64,000 nt of DNA from Panopea generosa (Eukaryota; Mollusca; Bivalvia; Adapedonta; Hiatellidae). Location: assembly GCA_029582155.1 (NCBI GenBank), contig CM055897.1:91959829-92023828 (forward strand), written 5' to 3'. The notes beneath the pieces were generated by a model. The model did no database searches. It was not told the DNA's origin and worked only from the letters and a program-made list of their open reading frames with translations. The translations under genes and the position numbers were made by a program. Below, piece by piece: positions 32,166 to 45,000 of the stretch; positions within the stretch are counted from its first letter, which is position 1; each line of letters begins with the position of its first letter.

Positions 32166-32661
32166 AACCTCCCCTGGCACCCGGCTCCTACGCCTATGGC
32201 ATATATGTATATATATTCTATTTATTAAAGTGATAGATACGAAACATTTTATATTTACAACATTAGCAAAAATTTTAATAAATGTTAAGAAAAACCAAGC
32301 CTAATCAGGCTTATCAGTCACCATTTATCAAAATTACAATTACTTCAATACAAATATAAAGAAACTTGTTAAAATGACATAATTTAAAAAAAAAAATAAT
32401 GGCTATATATGATATAAAAAGTAAATGACATATAAAACAAAGTCGCCCACGCCGTGTCCGTTGATAGGAGATATTTTACAGAAAAATAACGATTGTAATT
32501 GAGCAGCAACACGTGCAAAAATCATCGACTGAATAGCGTATTTTAATAACTAAAATGTTGTAAGAAATTAGTTATTATTTTTAACCAACAGTGTCTAACT
32601 TTATAATGGAAACAGCAGCATTCTGATTTTTAATGTTAGATTCAACATATAAACAGTGTTC

Positions 32662-32977
32662 TTAACTTCTAAAAGAATGAAGTATCACTTTCTTCCTATG
32701 CATAGATTTGCTCTTATATGAATGTGCCCACGGCGCTGATGCATTTGAAGGATTCACTGAAACAAAAAACACGTAAACAATTAAAAACATTCACCCCAGT
32801 GTATAATATAAATAAGACGTGATGAAGTGATAACCATAGCCGTCTCTGTTCCTTCATTAGTTTGCAGTAATCACCTGTCACAATCGCATCCATCTTGCAC
32901 GTCAGTGGTGAATTATTTAGTAGCTCGTATTGATCGCTCGTCCGCAGTGGACGTAAACAGGTCACCGCATTTCCCAT
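32662..32977 (-). CDS. candidate small two-exon protein with N-terminal acylation signal
   Basis: Exon 1 (32875-32977) reads MGNAVTCLRPLRTSDQYELL then NNSPLTCKMDAIVT. It ends at a CAG|GTGATT donor. Exon 2 (32662-32756) follows a good acceptor (TTTTTTGTTTCAG), joins in phase 1, and reads NPSNASAPWAHSYKSKSMHR then KKVILHSFRS and a stop, giving 65 residues. The start MGNxxxC is the usual N-myristoylation plus palmitoylation pattern, so membrane anchoring would be expected if real. I recognise no family. It may also be the 5' end of a longer gene (a GTGATA donor lies within exon 2), or chance. No promoter was identified. Confidence 0.35.
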
Positions 32978-33369
32978 TGCTGGTTCCGCAGTATTGAATA
33001 TGATTAACCGTCAATAATTATTATTTCGAATACATGGATCGTAGAACATATGAAACAATGAAGGATGACATGAGCTGTCGTTTTTATTCTACCACACCAC
33101 ACACAAGGCCACACGCCCATGAGAGGAGGAAATACTGCATGGTGGTATCCTGTAGCAGGGTAGTTTTACTGAAGCAAGATCGTAATGTCATTAGTACGAT
33201 TTGTGTGATGACGAAGCGCTCATATCAATATGAAATTTACATCATTAATACAGCCTTCATATTGATAAAGTGATTATTCAGGAATTAGACTCCAATGCCT
33301 TTGCCGATATTTGTATATAAATTACTATTGCATCGTGAGGGAAGTAACACTATTATATTAAAACGCACA

Positions 33370-36300
33370 ATTAAGGTAGAAACAGCACAAATGGTTTGTC
33401 TTCATTTTTACCGTTGTTTTGATGAGGAAGTGACTGCAATAGTTTTATCGTAGTTTTTTTATTCATATTTTATTTAGGAAGCGATACCAATAGTTTCAAC
33501 TTAAGTTTACAGTATTTTTATCAAGAAAGAAACACCAACAGTTTTGATTTAATTTTTACAATTTTGTAAAGGAGACAACACCAGTAATTTTATCGTTAAA
33601 AAACTGCATTTTGTGTCATATCAAGGAAGTAACATTAAGCAACCAGCACCAATAGTTTTGCCTTTATTTTTACGACTGCTTTATCAAGAAAGCAACCAGC
33701 ACCAATAGTTTTGCCTTCAATTTTACGACTGCTTTATCAAGAAAGCAACCAGACCAATAGTTTTGCCTTCAATTTTTACGACTGCTTTACTCAGAAAGCA
33801 ACCAGCACCAATAGTCTTGCCTTCAACTTTAGGTCTGCTTTGTTAAGGAGGTACCACTAATAGTTCAGTTTTCAATTTTACGACTGCTTTCTCAAGAAAG
33901 CAACCAGCACCAATAGTTTTGCCTTCATTTTTACGACTGCTTTACCAAGAAAGCAACCAGCACCAATAGTTTTCCTTTCAATTTTACGACTGCTTTGTAA
34001 AGGAAGTACCACCAATAGTTCACCAATAGCCCAGTCTTCAGTTTTACGACTTCTTTAGCAAGAAAGCAACCAGCACCAATATTTTTTTCCTCCATTTACG
34101 CGACTGCTTTACCAAGAAAGCAACCAGCACCAATAGTTTTGCCTTTAATTTTACGACTGCTTTATCAAGAAAGCAACCAGCACCAATAGTTATGCGTTCA
34201 ATTTTACGACTGCTTTACCAAGCAAGCCACCAGCACCAATAGTTTTGCGTTCAATTTTACGACTGCTTTACCAAGAAAGCAACTAGCACCAATAGTTTTG
34301 CGTTCAATTTTACGACTGCTTTATCAAGGAAGCCACCAGCACCAATAGCTATGCTTTCAATTTTACGACTGATTTATCAAGGAAGCCACCAGCACCAATA
34401 GTTATGCCTTTAATTTTACGACTGCTTTATCAAGAAAGCAACCAGCACCAATAGTTTTACGTTCAATTTTACGACTGCTTTATCAAGGAAGCAACTAGCA
34501 CCAATAGTTTTGCGTTCAATTTTACGACTGCTTTACCAAGAAAGCCACCAGCACCAATAGTTTTGCCTTCAATTTTACGACTGCTTTACCAAGGAAGCCA
34601 CCAGCACCAATAGTTTTGCCTTCAATTTTACGACTGCTTTATCAAGGAAGCCACAAGCACCAATAGTTTTGCCTTCAATTTTACGACTGCTTTATCAAGG
34701 AAGCCACCAGCACCAATAGTTTTGCCTTCAATTTTACGACTGCTTTACCAAGAAAGCCACCAGCACCAATAGTTTTGCCTTCAATTTTACGACTGCTTTA
34801 CCAAGGAAGCCACCAGCACCAATAGTTTTGGGTTCAATTTTACGTCTGCTTTACCAAGGAAGCCACCAGCACCAATAGTTTTGCCTTCAATTTACGACTG
34901 CTTTACCAAGGAAGCCACCAGCACCAATAGTTTTGCCTTCAATTTTACGACTGCTTTATCAAGGAAGCCACAAGCACCAATAGTTTTGCCTTCAATTTTA
35001 CGACTGCTTTATCAAGGAAGCCACCAGCACCAATAGTTTTGCCTTCAATTTTACGACTGCTTTACCAAGAAAGCCACCAGCACCAATAGTTTTGCCTTCA
35101 ATTTTACGACTGCTTTACCAAGGAAGCCACCAGCACCAATAGTTTTGGGTTCAATTTTACGTCTGCTTTACCAAGGAAGCCACCAGCACCAATAGTTTTG
35201 CCTTCAATTTACGACTGCTTTACCAAGGAAGCCACCAGCACCAATAGTTTTGCCTTCAATTTTACGACTGCTTAACCAAGGAAGCCACCAACACCAAATG
35301 TTTTGCCTTCAATTTTACGACTGCTTTACCAAGGAAGCCACCAGCACCAATAGTTTTGCCTTCAATTTTACGACTGCTTTATCAAGGAAGCCACCAGCAC
35401 CAATAGTTTTGCCTTCAATTTTACGACTGCTTTACAAAGGAAGCCACCAGCACCAATAGTTTTGCCTTCAATTTTACGACTGCTTTATCAAGGAAGCCAC
35501 CAGCACCAATAGTTTTGCCTTCAATTTTACGAGTGCTTTATCAAGGAAGCCACCAGCACCAATAGTTTTGCCTTCAATTTTACGACTGCTTTATCAAGGA
35601 AGCCACCAGCACCAATAGTTTTGCCTTCAATTTTACGACTGCTTTATCAAGGAAGCCACCAGCACCAATAGTTTTGCCTTCATTTTTTACGACTGCTTTA
35701 TCAAGGAAGCCACCAGCACCAATAGTTTTGCCTTCAATTTTACGACTGCTTTACCAAGGAAGCCACCAGCACCAATAGTTTTGCCTTCAATTTTACGACT
35801 GCTTTATCAAGGAAGCCACCAGCACCAATAGTTTTGCCTTCAATTTAACGACTGCTTTACAAAGGAAGCCACCAGCACCAATAGTTTTGCCTTCAATTTT
35901 ACGACTGCTTTATCAAGGAAGCCACCAACACCAATAGTTTTGCCTTCAATTTTACGACTGCTTTATCAAGGAAGCTAGCAGCACCAATAGTTTTGCCTTC
36001 AATTTTACGACTGCTTTATCAAGGAAGCCACCAGCACCAATAGTTTTGCCTTCATTTTTTACGACTGCTTTATCAAGGAAGCCATCAGCACCAATATTTT
36101 TGCCTTCAATTTTACGACTGCTTTATCAAGGAAGCCACCAGACCAATAGTTTTGCCTTCAATTTTACGACTGCTTTATCAAGCAAGCCACCAGCACCAAT
36201 AGTTATGCCTTCAATTTTACGACTGCTTTATCAAGGAAGCCACCAGCACCAATAGTTTTGCCTTCAATTTTACGACTGCTTTATCAAGGAAGCCACCAGC

Positions 36301-36710
36301 ACCAATAGTTTTGCCTTCAATTTTACGACTGCTTTATCAAGGAAGCCACCAGCACCAATAGTTTTGCCTTCATTTTTACGACTGCTTTATCAAGGAAGCC
36401 ACCAGCACCAATAGTTTTGCCTTCAATTTTACGACTGCTTTATCAAGGAAGCCACCAGCACAAATAGTTATGCCTTCAATTTTACGACTGCTTTATCAAG
36501 GAAGCCACCAGCACCAATAGTTTTGCCTTCAATTTTACGACTGCTTTATCAAGGAAGCCACCAGCACCAATAGTTATGCCTTAAATTTTACGACTGCTTT
36601 ATCAAGGAAGCCACCAGCACCACTAGTTTTGCCTTCAATTTTACGACTGCTTTATCAAGGAAGCCACCAGCACCAATAGTTATGCCTCCTTTTATCAAGT
36701 AATCAATACC
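33370..36710. repeat. 53-bp satellite, homogeneous core
   Basis: From about 33640 to 36690, some 57 copies of a 53-bp monomer (containing 'ccaccagcaccaatagtttt' and 'ttcaattttacgactgc') are nearly identical. Units before 33640 are degraded versions. Longer blocks are duplicated inside: a six-monomer block marked by 'ttttgggttcaattttacgt' recurs with a 317-bp offset (34830 and 35147). ORFs across it are periodic artefacts. Confidence 0.97.
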
Positions 36711-36744
36711 AATAGTTTTACTTTCATTTTCACTATTTTTTTTA

Positions 36745-37480
36745 TTAAGGAATCGACACCAAAAGTTTTGTCTATATATTTACTTATATTTAATGAAGGG
36801 AGCGACATCAGTAGTGTTGTCTTAATATTCACCAATATTCAATGAAGGGAGCGACATCAATTATAGTAATGTTTTAATATTTACTAATATTCAATGAAGG
36901 GAGTGACATCAATTGTAGTTGTGTTTTAATATTTACTAATATTCAATGAAGGGAGCGACATCAATGATAGTAATGTTTTAATATTTACTAATATTCAATG
37001 AAGGGAGCGACATCAATTGTAGTTGTGTTTTAATATTTACTAATATCCAATGAAGGGAGCGACATCAATTGTAGTTATGTTTTGATATTTACTAATATTC
37101 AATGATGGGAGCGACATCAATAGTAGCTGTGTTTTAATATTCACTAATATTCAATTAAGGGAGCGACATCAGTAGTGTTGTCTTAATATTCACCAATATT
37201 CAATGAAGGGAGCGACATCAACTGTAGTTGTGTTTTAATATTCACTAATATTCAATGAAGGGAGCGACATCAATTGTAGTTGTGTTTTAATATTTACTCA
37301 TATCCAATGAAGGGAGCGACATCAATTGTAGTTATGTTTTGATATTTACTAATATTCAATGATGGGAGCGACATCAATAGTAGCTGTGTTTTAATATTTA
37401 CTAATATTCAATGAAGGGAGCAACATAAATTATAGCTGTGTTTTAATATTCACTTATATTCAATGAAGGGAGGGACACAT
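36745..37480. repeat. 52-bp satellite block, diverged relative of the 53-bp monomer
   Basis: About 13 copies of a unit containing 'caatgaagggagcgacatca' and 'gtagttgtgttttaatattt'. It has the same period and layout as the 53-bp monomer but a different sequence. Two-unit and longer blocks recur. Confidence 0.9.
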
Positions 37481-39130
37481 ATTTTTTTCTTTGTTTACGA
37501 TTGTTACTTTAAGGATGCTACACCAATAGTTGTGCCTTCAATTTTACTAATATATTTTATTAAGTAACAAACATCAATAGTTTCTTCATTTTTACTATTG
37601 TGTAATTAAGGAAACTACGTCAATAGTTTGGTCTTATTTTTTTTATGATTACTTTATCAAATAACCATCACCAACAATTCTGTCTTCATCTTTATTATTA
37701 AGTTAATAAGGACGAGACACCAATTGTTTCTTCATGTTTACTATTGCCTAATTAAGGAAACTACGTCAATAGTTTTTACTTATTTTTTTCGATGGTTTCA
37801 TCAAGTAAATAAGCTAACAGTTTTACCTTCATTTTTTTATTACTATATCAAATAATCATCACCAACAGTTCTGCCTTCATCTTTATTATTAAGTTAATAA
37901 GGACAAGACACCAATTGTTTCTTCATGTTTACTATTGCCTAATTAAGGAAACTACGTCAATAGTTTTGACTTATTTTTTTCGATGGTTTCGTCAAGTAAA
38001 CAAGCCAACAGTTTTACCTTCATTTTTTTATTTCTTTATCAAATAATCATCACCAACAGTTCTGCCTTCATCTTTATTATTATGTTTATAAGGACGAGAC
38101 ACCAATAGTTTCTTCATGTTTACTATTGGCTTATTAAGGAAACTACGTCGGTAGTTTTGACCTTTTTTTGATGGTTTCGTCAAGTAAACAACGCCAACAT
38201 TTTTACCTTCATTCTTTTATTACTTTATCAAATAAGCATTACAAATAGTGTTTGTTTCATCTTTTTTATTATGTTTATAAGGACGAGATACCAATAGTTT
38301 CTTCATGTTTACTATTGACTTATTAAGAAAACAACGTCAATAGTTTTGACTTATTTTTTTCGATGGTTTCGTCAAGTAAACAACGCCAACAGTTTTACCT
38401 TCATTTTTTTATTACTTTATCAAATAACCATCACCAACAGTTCTGCTTTCATCTTTATTATTAAGTTAATAAGGACGAGACACCAATAGTTTCTTCATGT
38501 TTACTATTGCCTAATTAAGAAAACAACGTCAATAGTTTTGACTTATTTTTTTCGATGGTTTCGTCAAGTAAACAACGCCAACAGTTTTACCTTCATTTTT
38601 TTATTACTTTATCAAATACTCATCACCAACAGTTCTGCTTTCATCTTTATTATTAAGTTAATAAGGACGAGACACCAATAGTTTCTTCATGTTTACTATT
38701 GGCTTATTAAGAAAACTACGCCAATAGTTTTGAATTATTCTTTTCGATGGTTTCGTTAAGTAAACAACGCCAACAGTTTTACCTTCATTTTTTTATTACT
38801 TTATCAAATAATCATCACCAATAGCGTTGCCTTCATCTTTTTTATTATGTTTATAAGGAATAGTTTCTTCATGTTTACTTTTGCCTTATTAAGGAAACTA
38901 CACCAACCGCTTTGCGTTTGTCTTCCGATTGTTTAGTCAACGACGAGAAACAAACAGATTTGCCTTCATTTTAACTATTGTGTGATTGAGGACGCCACCC
39001 AAAGTTTTGCAGATATGTTTACTATTGTTTCGGTAATGCATATAAATAACGATACCAATCATGTTACCTTCATGCTTACTTTTGTCGATTAAGGAAGCAA
39101 GGCGAACAGATTTGTCTTTTGATAACTAAT
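37481..39130. repeat. 192-bp higher-order repeat of four diverged monomers
   Basis: The marker 'gatggttt' recurs at about 37791, 37982, 38170, 38362, 38554 and 38746, that is every 188-192 bp. Each period contains four ~46-53-bp monomers of the form 'caccaayagtttt.ccttcat', recognisably related to the 53-bp core but distinct from each other. After 38900 the monomers become degenerate. Confidence 0.9.
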
Positions 39131-39289
39131 GATTCGTCAGTGAACTATTATGAATAAATTTGCCTTATATTATGGGGATTTTGTGCAAATATATTTTTTC
39201 CTTTATATAGAATTGACTTTACTAATAAAAAGTGACACAAACACGTTTTGTACAGTGTATGCAACTTGTACTTTATCTTCTATAATGCC

Positions 39290-39540
39290 AGGCTGGTTAT
39301 ACACGTAGTTTCACTTACTGTTGAAGTTGTAGGCTCGAGCCAAGCCCAGATTGGTCTAAAGTTTTCTATCATAAAAGTTTGTCATTAACATGGACAGTGA
39401 TTATACTTATACTGGTATAAAAGGAATTTATATACATATACTCGTATATTGTACTCGAGTATTGTACTCGTATATTGTACCTTAACGACGTAACCTATAG
39501 TCTATCTTATAGGCTACCTCCGTCAATAAAGCAAGGGAAT
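39290..39540 (+). mobile_element. degraded SINE
   Basis: B-box-like 'gttgtaggctcgagccaagc' and a tail 'ggctacctccgtcaataaag', interrupted by short repeats (tactcgtatattgtac) near 39440-39480. Confidence 0.45.
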
Positions 39541-39745
39541 CGGTGTTAACACCAGTTTTAACACGTTAAACTTCCACGGAGGAACACCTCGGAATTCATC
39601 AAGAGTAGGAAAACCGTCCTATCGAAAATAACATTTCGCATAAAGTCTTTTGACCGGGCATGACTCAAATCTTTGACCTCAGGGGTAATATATATATGTG
39701 ATCTCGAGACATCGACTGAGACCACTCGGCCATGGCAAACCGATT
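39541..39745 (-). mobile_element. tRNA-derived SINE with consensus A-box
   Basis: Minus strand 'gccatggccgagtggtctca' contains the A-box TGGCCGAGTGG. It continues to a B-box-like 'aggtcaaagatttgagtca' and a tail 'gaattccgaggtgttcctcc'. The spacing is too long and the stems too poor for a tRNA gene. Confidence 0.6.
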
Positions 39746-39879
39746 TCACCAATAAAACCGGATGCGATAGTGTAGCATCATATAAAGTTCATTCTCATGT
39801 AATACAAAGTAAATTGCTCATTTCAATAAACGACGTCGATTTTTTCGTTTACAAAACAGTAATGTGTGTTCTTTTTTAA

Positions 39880-40807
39880 ACAAAAAATTCCCACGTATGC
39901 GCGGGTATTGAGTCCACCTATTGTCGACATTGATAAGTTGATATAGGCCATTTCGCATAAGATTAAATTTATCCACCATGGTATACCTCTAATCTTCAGG
40001 TAATCAAACATCGACTATTTTTTTTAATTCTCAATTCGAATTGATCATTCATGGATAATCTAGATTATTCATTCATGCTTATACGTGTACACATGCATTT
40101 GAAATCATGTTTATAAATATGACCAGCTGACAGTGTAAAGATCGTATTTCAAGTTAGTCATATCGTATTATCTTCTATGTGGATAGTATTATCAATATTG
40201 AAAACCCACATTGCTGGATTATAAACAACTTACTTTACTTTGAGGAACATTCTGGATCTAATGGAAATATATGAAATTGTTTTAGGTAGATTTTTAATAT
40301 AATACATTTATTAGAATTTATATGTTGATTTTATACTAATTAAAGAAAGTTTTCCACAATGATAATTATTTTTAATATCGACATCAATTTTAGAGGCTCG
40401 GTCGTTACTGTAATCTGTAAACACACGACATTTGTATGATCGGAATACTTCGAAAACCACTTATAGCGTATCACATGACTATTTCAGTTAAATGTTGACT
40501 TTGTAGTAGTGGTATGTAAACATATATATCTAAATAAATTATTACTTACCAGATCTCAGGGGAAAATACAGTATTGATTCCTCTCTGGATTTATACGTCT
40601 GTCATAGAAACGAAGGTGATTCGTTTAGAGTTGTGGATATCTCAGAACGTGGATCGTATATTATATCCAGCTTATATCCAGTATATCATCTAGTATTTAG
40701 CAAAGATAATTTAGTGTAGGAAACAATAGTTTTCAAACTGGAATTCTGATTTTTCACAACTTGTAATATTTCAGAAATAGCTTTGGAAGCAGCTCGACTA
40801 TTACCAG
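39880..40807. other. upstream region of ZC2HC1C
   Basis: AT-rich, with no recognisable core promoter element. The last bases before the ATG (ctattaccag) could be a splice acceptor, in which case a non-coding first exon lies upstream, but I cannot place it. Confidence 0.4.
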
Positions 40808-42049
40808 ATGAGTAACCTCGCATTTGACAGCAAAACAGCCTCGTACGGAGGATTATCGAGAATACCACGCCCATTTGTGCACCCCAGTCAACCCGAACAG
40901 TTTAACAACTATCGACGTGACGCAGGCTATCTACGCGACGCAGGCTATCAACGTGACGAAGGCTATCAACGTGACGCAGGTTATCGACAAAGCATTATGC
41001 AGAACGGTAACCAGCAAAGAAAGCCATCAAGGCTGGACAAGATGCAAACAAATTATCAAAATAAATTGTTAAAAGAAAAAGAGGAGAGGATAATTCACAT
41101 GTACGAAGAGAACCAGCAGCGAGCACTGCAGAGAGTCAACCAGAAAAAAGGCATGGTAAGAGACTTTTTCAACGAGAGAAGGGCACTTAGTTCAGGTAGT
41201 GAAAAAGGAGTGAATAACAATTCCCCTTCAATGGAGCACATGTACAAACAGAAAAAGAATGAGTATCAGCAGAGTCAGGCATCCTTTGGATACAAAGGAC
41301 AGCATTATACTAGTCAAGGGCTTGCCGAGAAAATTGAAAAACAAAGTTTACAAAATGGACAGCATCAGCCAACCAGTAAAACAAACAGTGGTCTGTATCA
41401 GCAATCAAATAGACAAAATGGTGGACAATATCAAACCTCAAATAGATACGGACAGCACATGCAACCAGGTAAAAACAGTGCTGGACGTGACAGATCAAAT
41501 CTTCTAGCGCCTATACAAAAACCTGGTACGCATCCAAACAATCCGTTTCCGAGTAAAGCACAAATTGTTCGACCGAGAACATACAAAGACTCTTTACAGA
41601 ACAAGGAAAATTATTCTAATGGCGGGCCGATTCCCAGAAGTGCTCCAACGGGCAATTTTGCAATAGACTTTGATGCTCTTAGTGACGACACACCGCCGCC
41701 TAATCCAAAACAGTTACTAGCTTTACAACAGAAACGAAAGTTGTTGCAAAGTCAGAGAAGTAACAAAAGTACCGTGTCAAACCAAAGTAAGTTAAGCGAT
41801 TTTCAGAAATGGCAAATAGATCAGGACAAGAACAGAGAAAACCGTCTTCAGAAACACCGCACTGCCAATGGCCGTCCTTCTGCAGAAGATGAAGGTTATG
41901 CGGACGAAGACGATATGGATACGGAAGAGAGTGAGGTAGGATTGCAGGACGATATGAAAAGAAAGCAGCAAGAGCTTTTGGAACAGATAGAGGCACAGCA
42001 GAGAGAATTGAATAATCTGAGGAAAGAGAGGGCTAGAGAAGAGATAGAG
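40808..42049 (+). CDS. ZC2HC1C: ZC2HC1C exon with hexapeptide repeat
   Basis: The start MSNLAFDSKTASYGGLSRIP is the first Met of a long open frame. Residues about 38-58 are four near-copies of RDAGYQ (an 18-nt unit at about 40915-40985), specific to this protein as far as I know. The exon ends GAGATAGAG|GTAAGT. If the donor is not used, the frame adds about ten hydrophobic residues (SLFGLIILSV) and stops at 42085. Confidence 0.9.
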
Positions 42050-45000
42050 GTAAGTTTGTTTGGTTTAATTATACTTAGTGTTTAAACTTGTCAATGAAAA
42101 TTCATCCTCGGCATATGGACATTAGATATTTTGTTTTTGTATGTAATATGTGCTTTAACATTCAAATATGTTTTATAAGTTTTAACTGGAGATGCGATAA
42201 ATATGCCTGTGTAATGCTATACTGGCTCGATATATCCTGTAAGAGTTGTATATATATATATATATTTATTTGTACTTTAATTCAAAAATCTTCCTCGGGG
42301 AAGTTATCATATTACACAAGTTCAATTTATTTCGCTCAATATTTACCTTGCCGAAAATTAAATATTGAGTGAATAAATATGAACTTGTATATTTATTTGT
42401 TTTACTTGGGATCAAAATGATATAAAACATGACTGGTTACATTTTGAAATCTCATCGTTAGCAATATCAAAACACACTCAGTTTTGAATTCCTTGCCGAA
42501 GTGGTAAAAACCACATGTGTATCACATGTAATCAAATTAACCTTAAAATGTTTGTATTTTGGGTCCTACTGTCTGCTTTTATGCTTATTTGACGAATTAT
42601 ATGAATTATCCAGTGAATCGTCATTGGTAATTGAAATAATATAAATTTAAAAAATGGTATTTTCACTGACTTTGATCATAAATTCAAATAAGCGCTGTTG
42701 GTTTCAGTAATATGACATAATATTGCCGATTGTGACCATTCCATTTAAGTGCTCACCCGGGGCCTTGCCGCTTGTGGCCATACCATGTCAGTGCTCACTC
42801 GGGGCCTTGCCGCTTGTGTCCATACCATTTCAGTGCTCACTAGGGGCCTTGCCGCTTGTGACCATACCATTCCAGTGCTCACTCGGTGAAAGTCACTTGA
42901 ATCAACAGTTGTTTTCTGTATAGTTATAAACTTGTTTTAGTTTATGCATAACGAACTGGATATATGTTTCTCTTTATCAAAAGCGACAAGACGAAATGGT
43001 GATATATTTGATTATTGATGTTTCTTTTTTTCTTTTTCTCTATTTGCATGTATACTTTGACAACTTACTAAATATATTCTAAATTTTCCACTATCTCATA
43101 CGTGTCAACTTATAATCTATCAATATCGATTTTAGCGTACACAGAGAAAGTTAATGCGAAATAAGTAACTGTAAAGAATGGGGAATATAATCAAGACGTG
43201 AAATGAGCGTGAAAAACGTATAAATCAGTTATGCATAATCCAGCAAAATTTATGTTAAATATGGATATGCATGTGAATATATATATAATACTGTTGTTGC
43301 TCGATTTAATATATTTATTTCATGTAAACTATCAGAAATGTCAAGCTTATAAACAGTATTCCAGAAATGTTTATAAAACAAAACTCGTTATAAAATGGAT
43401 AAACCGTTTTAATGATCTAACTTGTTGTCAGCCCTTTTCTTCTTTACAAACTAGGTATTTTGGATATACTTTGAAATTTTGGACTTTTTCTATAATGTCG
43501 TATTTATCCGTTTGGGCCATTTGCAAGTTTTTTATTTGAATTGATTGTATGTAACCACACAGTTCGTTTATACTAATATAGTTTAGCTCTGTTGCGAAGA
43601 AAACTCAAAGCTTATATGAGTCCACTTCCTTGGTAGAACCAGTACTGAGTGTTGTTTTTTGGAGAAGCATTGTGTCGGACTGGGGATCGAACCCGCAATC
43701 TCTGGCGCAAGCGGTTAGCACTATACAATACGCTACCTGCCCGCTTTATGACTGTCAAATTACATTTAATAATTAAATATTAATTTTGATTGTGGGTTAT
43801 GGAAACCATTATGAAAGATATACTAATTTTACATATAATTTCTAATATCCTTTTTTTTTCTTTCCCATAGTTGTTTTTTATTGTGTTATCTAATTGTTAC
43901 ATTGTTAACTACCTGGTGCAGGAGCACGTTTTGTATTTTAAACGAGGATCGTTCCTAAAGTTCATATATTTCAGAACTTTTTTCACAGTTAAAATTAAAC
44001 TGGTCATGATGCTTTTTTATGTAATAAAACATACTATTTTGTCAAATTATATGGAACTTGACAGATTTATACTATAAGTTGACGTTTGGCAGTTCAACTA
44101 TACTCTAAGTTGACGTTTGGCAATTCAACTATACTATAAACAGTGTCAGCTTATTCATGGCGATATAAATGTTCTGACCGAAGATATATGTATATTTCAA
44201 TAAAACATTTGAAAATTAAACTAAAATATTTAACGTGACGAAATATATTTAACAATAGCAATTAATGAAATTTATGAACTTTTGAAACAACCTTCTTGAA
44301 AAGTACATTTTTTTCGACACACTGTTTATTGAAGAATATAAGCCTAAATGTTTTCAACACGTGTTTTATTTGATTCATATTGTTTTGTTTCTAAGATAAT
44401 ACTCAATTAATAGAAATGCATTATAACTTATAGCAGTTTTACATCTGTTTTGGGGAAAACTGCATCATTTTATATCTACGATGCGTTTTTAATATTGTTA
44501 ATACACAAGTTGGTTTGTAATATTTGTATCTAAGATTCGTGCCTAATATTGTTACCAATTTAATGATTGTATTTAGAATAATTTAAACTTGGTGGCAGTT
44601 TTACTGCTATTATGAGGAAAACCGTTATTAATATATTATTCCTTCATCTGGAGCTTAGTCAATAGCAATAACTAAGTATGTATTTTAATACTCACCATAA
44701 TCAATAACAGTGATAGTTCTCCTCAAGAAATATGATACTTTAAATATGCATTTAAATTTAATCGCTTGACAATTTAAGCCCTGTGCAATTAGTCATACAC
44801 TCCTATGTTTTACAATAATTTGTTTTTATTACTGTTTGTCTATAGGAAGCTAAAGAAATGGAGCGAAGGAAGAAACACGAAGAAGATAGAAAACGGAAAA
44901 TACAAGAAGAAGAGAGGCGTAGACGGAAAATAGAAGAGGAAGAACGAGTTAAACAAGAGTGGGAGGAAGAGAAAGCTAGAAAGGTCAACGAGGAAAAACA

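Larger units (their letters stand above)
42050..44845. other. ZC2HC1C intron 1
   Basis: Contains a four-copy 42-bp repeat at 42725-42890 (gtgctcactcggggccttgc), a minus-strand SINE at 43565-43745, and a two-copy palindromic 32-bp repeat at about 44075-44140 (taagttgacgtttggca). The rest is unremarkable AT-rich sequence. Confidence 0.7.

Noticed and set aside
35250-36255. 69-codon ORFs across the 53-bp satellite
   Set aside because: Periodic artefacts of the monomer.
33640-36700. CRISPR-like regular spacing
   Set aside because: The repeats are contiguous with no unique spacers, and the window is eukaryotic.
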